In this document: piece after piece, positions 52,041-61,090 of the stretch
Numbering within the stretch: the first letter of the stretch is position 1
How the letters are laid out: each line of letters starts with the position of its first letter
Assembly (NCBI GenBank): GCA_032173965.1
Contig: CM063292.1
Location: 6,234,001 to 6,298,000 of the forward strand
Source: Sitta carolinensis
Lineage: Eukaryota > Chordata > Aves > Passeriformes > Sittidae
DNA: 64,000 bases
Reading direction: 5' to 3'
Notes under the pieces: model-generated
The model's input: only the letters and a program-made list of their open reading frames with translations
Told to the model about the DNA's origin: nothing
Database searches by the model: none
Program-made: the position numbers and the translations under genes

Positions 52041-53170
52041 TCTTTAATGGGATGAAAGCAGCAAGGAAGATATTTTTTCCCAAGCAACCCTTTACTGTAA
52101 ATCATTCTTATGATCTGGGCAAGAGAAAAAGGCTTAAATCCAAAGACTGATTCTTCACGAAACTTGTAGTTACAAAAATTAGCAATATTGAAAGCATCAC
52201 TTATCTGGAAATACACATAAATAAGCACCATTTGTTTTGCATTAATAAATATTATAATTGTCTTTAGACTACTTATGTGTAAATATTAATACTACTGAGT
52301 GCTCTCCCATGTCATCTGGGAGTAGTTGAAATACTTTGAGAGCTCAGGAAATAAAAGCAAAACACTCATCACTGATTTTAGCTGGAAAGAAACAAAAATC
52401 CAAGAATCTGATCCATCTGTCTTTTATTCATTTAAGTGTAGAGATGTCACGACATTCTCTCCTGGAAGTCAGCAGTCCCAGCAAGCTCAAACAAAAGCAG
52501 CTTGCAATGCTTGCTAGCAAATAAATGATGGTGGGAGGAATAAATTAGGACAGCTGAATATATTTTAATAAGGGCCTTAGAAGAGCATTTAAAAAAAATG
52601 AGGATCAGGGAAAGTTAGGAGTGAAAGAGCAACAAGGCAATAGATGGAACTGAGAAGCTTTTGTTTTTGTGACAAAAATGGGAGAAAAATGAAAGCAAGT
52701 GGGAAGAAGCTAGAAGGAAAAAACATTGAGATAGCCTGACAGCAGGGCTGCAGAGCCTAATGAACTCAGAGAGAGAAGGAGAAATGTTCTTGGGTTTGAA
52801 AAGCACAAAAATGGCCCTCTGAAATCTCTCACTGTAGAACAACTATGGGCAAAACAGTGGCTGTTTTGGAGGACTGTGTCCATCCTCCTTTGGACAGTTA
52901 CTCACTTTGCTTCTGGAACATCCTTTTCTAGGAACCAAGCCTCAGTGGTTTTCCCAAACATTATTTTTCCCCTAGATAACACAGCTAACAGCACGTCAAG
53001 CCTTGCAGTCCAACACTCTCATAAGGAATGAAGAACTTCCATCACCCATGCACCAGCAACTGAGCAGGGTGGTACCAAATAAGACAAATTCCTTTTCCCC
53101 TGGATCCAGTGGTCAGTTTAGCTGCTGGCACTCACAGGGAGGGCACAGCTCCGTGCTGGGCACTGTGCAT
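52041..53170. other. Intron immediately downstream of WWOX exon 5
   Basis: Unique-looking sequence. The plus-strand frame that crosses exon 5 (53003-53374) is the shadow of the real minus-strand exon. GC content rises toward the exon. Confidence 0.7.
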
Positions 53171-53178
53171 GCACTCAC
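53171..53178 (-). other. WWOX: 5' splice donor of WWOX exon 5
   Basis: On the minus strand the final Trp codon TGG is followed directly by GTGAGTGC, a strong donor (consensus GTRAGT). If the intron were retained, the frame would continue for 21 codons and stop at a TGA at 53113-53115. That supports the exon ending at 53179. Confidence 0.95.
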
Positions 53179-53285
53179 CCATTCCCCCAGGATGCGCTGC
53201 ACGGCGTCGTTGCCTCGAGCCAGACTTCTGCAGGCCAGGATAACACACGCCCCATGCAGGGCAAGGGACTTGGCAGTTTCAAAAC
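53179..53285 (-). CDS. WWOX: WWOX coding exon (exon 5 by mammalian numbering), partial gene
   Basis: This is an internal exon of WWOX, a tumour-suppressor-type protein with two N-terminal WW domains and a C-terminal SDR domain. Read on the minus strand, the exon completes a glycine codon and then encodes 35 residues beginning [13 protein letters not shown] and ending ILGEW. The Gly-Phe-Glu-Thr-Ala start is the end of the SDR TGxxxGxG nucleotide-binding motif. The VILACR segment is the second beta strand, whose terminal Arg is the type of basic residue linked with NADP(H) preference. The exon is 107 bp (2 + 35x3), matching my memory of human exon 5 (c.410-516). It starts in phase 1, after the first base of a codon, and ends on a codon boundary, so skipping it would shift the frame. 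The frame is intact and both splice sites are canonical. From memory of the mammalian protein, differences include Cys for His before Val-Ile-Leu and Gly-Glu-Trp for Glu-Glu-Trp at the end. No other WWOX exon is visible in the window. Confidence 0.96.
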
Positions 53286-53311
53286 CTAGGATAAAGCACG
53301 GTCCTGGTCAG
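53286..53311 (-). other. WWOX: 3' splice acceptor and likely branch point of WWOX exon 5
   Basis: The acceptor AG is at 53286-53287, preceded on the minus strand by a short pyrimidine-rich run (CTTTATCCTAG). A CTGAC branch-point-like motif at 53307-53311 puts the branch A about 23 nt from the exon. One extra AG lies a few bases after that A, probably too close to be used. The polypyrimidine tract is weak, so the acceptor may need help from exonic enhancers; that last point is inference. Confidence 0.8.
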
Positions 53312-54599
53312 AAACAAACCCCAGTAGCATCACAGAGTGATAAAATGACCTCAAAACATGACCCACACGTTTAAGTGCAGTTAGGCCACCTGCAGCCTGG
53401 TGACCTGACAGTCACCTGGACTCAGCTTTTAGGAGCACACATGAAGAAACACAGACACCTCAATTTGATCAGGTATTTCGGACAGTAACTGTATGTATTT
53501 TGTGCAAAACAGGTTTGGTATCTTCAGGAAACAGACTCAACTTCTCTGCCTACTGGTGTCCTCAGGGGTTGGAAGGGCAGGATTGGATTTCCTGGTGTTC
53601 TTTCCTTGTTTGACTGTGAACAATGTGCCACACAGAGAGACTGCAGAGCCACTGTGCCTGGCAACTTCACACTGCAAGAGACAGCATATCCAAAACTGAG
53701 CTCAGGGCTCTTTAGATGCTCAGCTGACCTCAGAGCCATCAATCTGAGGACCACCTGTGGCAGGGGAAACAAACGTTGTTTCACTGTTCAATTCACTAAT
53801 GAAAAGCTGCACAGAAGTTGGCCCAAAGTAAACTTCATTTAATTGGAAGAAATCTGTGAGAATTTACAACAGTAGATGAGGACGTTTGGGGCAAGCAGAA
53901 TGCCCACGATGTGCAGAGAACTGAGCCAGAACCTGGATTTCTACCAGGACTGAGCTACTACATATTTGTAATGCAGTTAATGGTATCACTGGGTGTCCAT
54001 CTCCATGGAGAACTGTGCCAGTGACAGGAATTGCCTTCTAGCTGAAAGAGGTGTAACACAGCTTAATGAGTTCAATTAGAAAAGCCTAAACTATGAAAAA
54101 TCAAACTAAAATGCCCAACAATTTGGGTATGTGAAGAATTCACAAAGAGTAATTTGTTTTAGCTTTATGACATTTAAAGCATGTTCATGATTTCCTGTTA
54201 AAAACAATTTACCAAAAAGCTCATGAAGATGGGCTGTCTCACTTCCAAAACACCCTGCAGCAACAAAATCCAGTTACAGCACAAAACATGACTTACATTA
54301 TAGAAACAACAGACACCAAGACAAATTTATACAATTTTCTGCAATTACATACTTACGGTATTTAAGTCCAAGCAATTTTCCTGTATCTCCTTTAAAGTCA
54401 TTCACTGCACCAAGGAACTTTAATTACCTGGATAATTCATTGCATGCACATGAATTCAGCTACAGCATATGCAAAGATTTCCCTTGTTCCTAATTCCACT
54501 TTAAGCATATTTAACTAGAATTTTTCATGTAACTAATATAAGATGTACTATTAGCTAGCTGTTATGCTTCTTGTTCTGCCCAAGAATACTTATTTTGAC
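53312..54599. other. Intron upstream of WWOX exon 5, nothing specific seen
   Basis: Unique-looking intron. Short frames of about 70-90 codons on both strands in 53490-53850 overlap each other and show no known motif. Confidence 0.65.
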
Positions 54600-54860
54600 T
54601 AGCTGACCGTATTATTAAAAACTAGTTGGAATGCCTGGGAATAGTTTTGCTATTGTTAAACAAAAATTGAGAGCTGGTGGCCAGATTAATTAGCAAAGTG
54701 TGAGAATGTTTTGCTAACTCTACCCCCTCACACTGTGCAAAATAATAAATTCCGTGCTATTCTCCCCTATAGTTAATAACTTGATACTCATTATAAACTA
54801 AGCAAGTCACATGCTGTGAGTTTAGTTCATTTTATGCTATCTCAACTCTTCCCTGCAAAC
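54600..54860. promoter_or_regulatory. Candidate conserved noncoding element
   Basis: Repeat-free block with CCAGATTAATTAGC, TTGCTAACTC, AAATAATAAATTCCG and TAGTTAATAAC words. It has the same enhancer-like texture as the blocks at 24 and 56 kb and lies about 1.3 kb upstream of exon 5 on the transcribed strand. Inference only. Confidence 0.28.
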
Positions 54861-56429
54861 TTGGAGATGAGTGTTAAGCACTTCTCTTTAGGATGTCCTT
54901 GCTCTTCTCTGAGCTTCAAAGAGGGATTCTTCCCCCTTGGGCAGACATGTTCTGATCTTTACATGAAATCATGTGCTAAAAAAACTCCATTTGAATGCTG
55001 CCACAGGTGAAGTGCTGACATGTCTCCCCATCGGACATATTTTAAACTAATTCACAAACACTCCTGCACTTTATTTAGGACAGTTAGATACACATGCAAT
55101 CTCTAACTGGAACACCTGAAGGAGGAGTTTGGAAGCTCCTCAGTATTCAAAGTCCTTTTACAGCTTTAGCTCTCTGTTCTTCTGCAACAATTGAATGCTT
55201 CTTTCCTCCCCCAGTATCAAAAAGCTTAGACAGTTGGGGAAAAGCTTTTAGCATGGTGGAAAACATTTCCTGTCAGATTCACTGTGTTAAACCAAGTCTG
55301 TCAACAGCATTTGTTCTTCAGCAAAATGCAGCTATATTTTCAATATCCAGTAAATTGGAAAACCTCAGCCTAACACATGGGTTGAGTAAAGTACAAAGCT
55401 ATTTAAACACTAGAAATAAAAACCTTACCTCTCTGTAAAAACTACCATTGAATCACAACACACACTGAATGTGGTTTCATACAACGAAGTTAAACCACAA
55501 AGATCATAAACACCCAAACAGTAAAACCTTGAAAAAAATCACAGCAGGGTTACATAGAAAGAGAAGCCTAAATAACTACGTAAAGGACATGCACAAGAAA
55601 GGAACCAGAGCAACCTTAATTCTACCCACAAAAGTACCTCTGTGGACTTCAAAAGAAGCAAAGATTTTTTTAATACTTCGCTTAATCTGAGATTGCCATC
55701 ATTTAGTGACACAGCCCTTTCACAGCGAGGGACATTAGTAGCAGTAACATGAGTTTCTTTTCCAAGAAACAAGCGATGCCCTCCGGGTGAATCTTCCCTG
55801 TACCACAGCACTAGGCTATTGCAGAGCTATTGAACACCGGTAAAAGAGACAGCACAGCCCACTGCCAGCAAGTTATATACCAGCTGTGGGGTTTTAAAAA
55901 TAGAGAAAACTACACTAAAAAAAAACAGCACACAGAATTACAGACTTGGGCATCAAGGACAACCAATTACAAGGAATAAAAGAGACTCTTCCCCCCACTG
56001 TGACAGGAGAATAACATACTTAAATAACATCCACTTTGGAAAAGTAATCACTGTATTGTATGGAGAATTTAAATAAACTATTTTGAGCAAATGTTTTATA
56101 AAACTAATTTCAAGCAATTGCCCTGGAAATCTCAAATTTGTGCTGAGATCAACTACTCTTGCTGCTGGTGCTGTGGCTGAACGAGCTCTAATCCGACACT
56201 CAGAAGTGAAAATCCTCTTTAAGAATAAGACATACATGGGGATAAACATTACGGCACAGTTCTACATCACCAGCTAACCTAAAGGACTGGGAGCAGAACT
56301 AACAAGAGAGCTACAAGCACACGGGATTTGCTAGAGGCATTTAAAACCCTTCAGCCCTTTCTTACGGCATTTGTTCATAAAGACTCAGAAATTAGCACTC
56401 AATTTCATTATTCATCTTCTACTATGATT
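54861..56429. other. Intronic sequence, no gene seen
   Basis: The open frames here (114 codons at 55094-55438 plus, about 90 at 55539-55811 minus) have no recognisable motif and no WWOX similarity. No named repeat. Confidence 0.6.
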
Positions 56430-56660
56430 GTTCAATACTCTCACATTCCTGGCTATCTGCAGCCGACTACTGCCACTGAATTTTGGTGCAGATTTTCAGC
56501 TAATGGCGTCAATTAAGAAGCAGTTAGCGTCGCTCAATTAATGCCAGCTACTGTGTCAACACACACCAGGCGAGAACAGGGCTCTGCCCAATGGTGCAAC
56601 CTCCTCCATAAAACAGCGAACGGGATTCACTGAGTGGAAAAGTATTTCAGTGATTTCTTG
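56430..56660. promoter_or_regulatory. Candidate conserved noncoding element with retained CpGs
   Basis: The core at about 56490-56555 reads as CTAATGGCGTCAATTAAG followed by TTAGCGTCGCTCAATTAATG. Two related words (GCGTC ... CAATTAA) are repeated about 20 bp apart. CpG dinucleotides kept next to homeodomain cores are unusual in bulk intron and suggest constraint. No coding frame or repeat was seen. Confidence 0.35.
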
Positions 56661-57975
56661 TTTAAACAGAGAGCACACAGTCCCATCAATTACCTGGGGA
56701 CATTTTGTAAAGAATTTGCGCCAGGCTTTTACATGTTTGAAAACATTCCTTTATTTCAAATATAAGCAGGCTTGAATACACAAGAAAAATTCAAAACCAT
56801 TTTAGGCGATAGCAAGTTTTCTACGGCTTCTCTACCTTTGCCCAAATACTCCAGGATACCTTGGAGCTGTCCTTTACAACACATTTGAAACACAACGATG
56901 TCATCTTTCTTTGAACAGCTTACTTCTCAGTGTAAAAGCCTGCAGGGTTTGCTTGCAACAATGGGTCTTTAAAACTCAAACCAGACTCTCATCCCAACTG
57001 CTGCATCTCAGCAAACAGACTGTTTTCGGGTTTTGGGGACTAGAGAGAACTACATATAAACTAAAAAGATACTTGTGTCCTAGAAATCGCTTACAGCTCT
57101 TCAAACTTGGAAGACCTAAACACCAGTGAATCAGTTCTTCTTATTCAACACTTCCTCAGAACAGGAGTAAAGAAGATTCGAACAGATAAAGTGACAAAGA
57201 ATTCTTTTCAGGTTGAAATACTGCAACACTGAGGTGTGATTAGAGAACAATCTACAACCAGCATCACCGCTGCCTCTCTTGGTGGGTCCAGAGTGCGACA
57301 TCCAACAGAGCTCGCACAGGCACATGCAAACCCTCACAGCACTGGCAAACTCGCACCTTTCAGAGCCAAAAAACCACCACGCATTCCAACATCAGGATTC
57401 ACTATGGACAGTTAGGATAAAATCTTAAGAGACGCATTATTCAACTTGCTCCAACTGCAAGTTTTCAAGCAACTAAAGCACTAAGATACTTTAAGAGATT
57501 CAATTTAAAACGAGCAATTCCCACGGAATATTGATGCTGCCTTTGTTTCCATGTGTTTGCAGGCACACGGCAATGACACACACTGATATTTTTCATTGCA
57601 AACTGTGACGTTATACAAGCTACATCCTGACTCTCCCTTTGTGTGTAAATTGGACAAACGTGTTTTTCTTGGAGTCATGAAGCACAGAAAAAGCCAACCC
57701 AAACAAAACAGGATGAGTAATGCATTGGTTCTGTTTTCCATCTAACCAACCCAAAACTATGCACTCCTTACACTTCTTTGCAATACATTGCTCTGGGCAA
57801 GGCCAAGTTATTCTTAACAGTAAATGCACTGCTCTTGTCACTGACAAAACCCCAAAATATTTTGTTTCCTATGAAGGGAACACGACACTAAACAAACATT
57901 TTAAAAGACCCTTAAATTAATGGGATTATAGAGATCTGTTGCTCATTGTTGCTATAAAAAATTTTAAATGCACCA
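56661..57975. other. Intronic sequence, no gene seen
   Basis: Mixed unique sequence. Nothing was supported. Confidence 0.6.
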
Positions 57976-58440
57976 TTGGAGGGTAAGAAAGGTGAATTTG
58001 CGAGTGAGGGTGCCGCAAGCAAGCAAGAATCCAGCACAGTGCCCATGTCAGACACGTACATCACAAACACACTGCCACTAAGAGCCCTGGGGGTGCAATC
58101 AGACCTGGTACCTGCTGCAGCTCACTGCCCAAAGACACCCAGCAACCCTCGTGTGAGACGTGAAGGAAGCTGGGAGCTGAGTCCTCTCAGCTGTTCCACC
58201 CAGCTCTGGCAGCATCCCAGCCAGCCAAAGGTCCCACAGCAGATCCAAGCACACACTGCTGATCCTTCACAGTGCAGAGCTGCTGCCTTCCAACATGAAC
58301 ATTGGAAAAGCAGCCTGGAGTGAGAGTGCAGCACATTAAATCCAGAGCCAAGCCACTTCTCATGTCCCAAGGTAAGACCCTGCTTGGGCTGTGTCAAGGC
58401 AATTCCCACCAAGCAATTAATGTCTGCCCCTAACATACAA
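57976..58440. other. GC-richer block with open frames on both strands
   Basis: A plus frame of 115 codons (57976-58323) and an overlapping minus frame of 104 codons (58122-58436) stay open because stops are scarce in this GC-richer stretch. Neither product is recognised. It could be an old insertion or a GC-rich intron patch. Confidence 0.4.
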
Positions 58441-60946
58441 GGAGATACTACTCAGAGTAACTGTGGTTTCACATAAGTTAGAGTGTGTGAGAACAGCCTA
58501 ATGAAAACGTGAGAGACAAAACCAAATTTTATACTAAACTGCAGAGATTGTCCCAGTCAATTTTATTTTTTTTCACTTCCCAAGTCATCTAAATGCAAAC
58601 TAGTCCTGTAACAGCCTGAACAGAGGAACAGTGGCCAGGGATTAAACTGAAGGGAAGAGAAGGAGAATCACAGGTAAGAAGAAAATTTTCTATCAAATCA
58701 CAGTTCTATCTTTCATACCTACCCCTTGCTTTAGATGTACATCAGTGACCAAAACTCACACTCAAAAAGTTCAGATCTGCATCTTCCATTTCAACCAATC
58801 CCAAAACTCTGTTTATATAAAATACACTCCTTTAAAAGGGGGCAAAAAAAACCCTCTCAGCCTTTATGCCTCATCTTCACCTTGCATTACTTTATCCATT
58901 ACAGTCTCATGCACCTACCAAATCCCAAAAATGCTTTTACTGAATATTTTAAAGTGTATTGTGTAAGTCCAGTGCCTATGGCATTTTACCAATACTAAAA
59001 AACTTCACAGAAATTAACACACTATTCATATTTTAGAATCAGATCTGGAATTAGGGATTATTCTGTTTGAACTTTTTATTCTCAGTGTTTCTTCAAGCAT
59101 AGAATAAGTTCATGTTTTCTTCTGATTGTCTTTTAAAACGAAACTGTGGCTTCTTGCAAGCAAGGCCGCCAGTTTTCCTAACACAAATCAATTACTATAT
59201 TTTAAAAACAAATCAAAACTTAGCATTTGGTTTTATCATTTAATGTTTAAGGAAAATTTATTAATTTTTCTATTTGCATACAATTTTTCATTTTAACAGA
59301 TAACATCATAAAGGCAGACAAGCATTCGAATATGAATCAACTCAACACACAACTTCACATTTTCTAAACAAAAACAACCTTTCCACCTGGAAATATATTT
59401 AAATGTATTATTACCAAGTCATGTCAAACAAGAGTTACACACATTTTAAAGAAACCTGAAATAGCACTTTGTCTCAAAATAAGCAGGACTTTTTTTAGCA
59501 TGACTCATATTCTTTATTTTAGTAAAAACCCTAAATTATTCAGAATTACAAATGCTTATATTCATAAGGGATAAAAAAATATTTGGTTAGACTAGTTATG
59601 TTAACACACTACTTCTATTTTTACTGCAAAATAAACACTTACAAACTAAACATTTAACTGAAATCTGGAGTAGCAGAAAACAAAAGATCTGCCCATATTG
59701 CACAACATCAAACCAGCATCTTGATGAAATCTAGATCAGGTCTGAGCAGTCAAATTTGCTGGGACATTTAGGGCACTCCATGTCTCAGCAGTAATTATTC
59801 CTGAGGGTTTAGCAGCTGGGGGACAAGTGACCAGTTCTTTTGCTTATTTGCTTAAATAAAGCTATTTATAAATACCAATATTTAAATATATTATTAAGGA
59901 AATAAATAACACTTATGTGCATGCTGCTGTAGCTCCACTGTTCTCTAACAGCACAGCTGAGATGAGCTGAAGAGAGGTGGTGGCAACAAAACTTACACCA
60001 GCCCCACACACGACTCAAGGATTTACCCAACACCAGCAGCAGCAAAAGCCAAGAGAGGAGGCTTCAGTTTCCATCTAATCCACACACCCTTGAAGGGTTT
60101 GTGTTCTGCAAAAATGCCAGCCTTCACAGCTTTCCTAATGGAACAGAAGCCTCATCAGACATTCAGCATCAACTCGATTTCAAAAGCTGTTTTGAGGGTG
60201 GGTTTTTTGCTTCCCCCCACCCCTTTCCAAAACTCTGGGGCTTTTTTCCTCCCTTATTGCTGCTATTGTTTTTAAACACACCTAGACAAGCTTACTCTAG
60301 TGACCAGAAAAAAAATCTCAGGGAGTTTAATTTTTTTCTCTGTTTCTCCTAAGATTTTTTAATCAGATTTTTTTAAAAAAGCTCCAAGTTCAGAGAAATG
60401 GGGTTGGCAAACTCTTCCTCTCTGAAGCCACTCTTTGCATCAGCAGTAGCTTTTGGCAACACAACAATTTTTCCCACCAAAGCAAAAATGGAGAAAAAAA
60501 AGCCAGAAATTGTCTAGTTTCTTTTCAAGTACACTTCTGTTCCTCTGTTAGCCAACACTATCATAGGTTTCTGTACTGCTGAGCTGAGGCCTAATTAAAC
60601 ATAATAAAAAAAATTAGTTGCATGTTTTGAATCTCCTTTTGGCAAGTACAGTGCAATGTTAATAAAAGAAGTAAATTCAATAAAGAGGAATACTTCATCC
60701 AAGGCAGAATAATTAAAAGACATACTGTGCTGTCAGCTGAAGTGCTAGATCCTTCCAGCTTTAATCTCAAAGTCATTTCATGAGAAATGCTCAGTTTTAT
60801 ATAAAGATACAGAGAAAGGGCTACAACATAAACTGGACCAATTTCTTTCTTAAAACAAACTTGGCATTTATTTATATCAGTTACACAAACAGTGAAAGAT
60901 TTTAAAATGCACACTAGACATGTTACAGATAAATAATAAAACAAGG
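58441..60946. other. AT-rich intronic sequence, no gene seen
   Basis: Strongly AT-rich intron. No coding, RNA or repeat feature was recognised. Confidence 0.6.
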
Positions 60947-61090
60947 TTCTGTCCTAAAAAGCTCACAGTTCAGCTTACAAAAAAAGAGATATCTTAGGGA
61001 ATCAAATAAATCAAATATACAGAGCCAGATCCTGTTCTAAGGAGCTCACATTTTGTATTGGGGGAAAGACACAGACTGAAAATTAAAACA
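60947..61090 (+). repeat. Possible ancient L2/CR1-type LINE remnant
   Basis: Two nearby segments, CTGTCCTAAAAAGCTCACAG (about 60950-60971) and CCTGTTCTAAGGAGCTCACA (about 61031-61050), resemble the 'ccctgccctcaaggagcttacagtct' motif near the 3' end of L2-type elements. The second is followed by GGGGGAAAGACACAGACTGA, like the usual 'gggagacagac' continuation. The copies are diverged and the match is from memory. Confidence 0.4.

Larger units (their letters stand above)
1..53178 (-). other. WWOX: WWOX intron 5 (partial; continues past the window start)
   Basis: Everything below the exon 5 donor is intron on the transcribed minus strand. I searched for the next exon, which in mammals is 89 bp and encodes a segment around Ser-Val-Gln-His-Phe-Ala-Glu-Ala-Phe, and found no match with splice sites. 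The intron is therefore at least 53 kb here. Intron 5 is also very large in human, over 200 kb as I remember it, so this agrees. Separate entries describe the repeats and candidate regulatory blocks inside it. Confidence 0.9.

Noticed and set aside
53003..53374. 123-codon plus-strand frame across exon 5
   Set aside because: It is the opposite-strand shadow of the WWOX exon, which has splice sites and homology on the minus strand.
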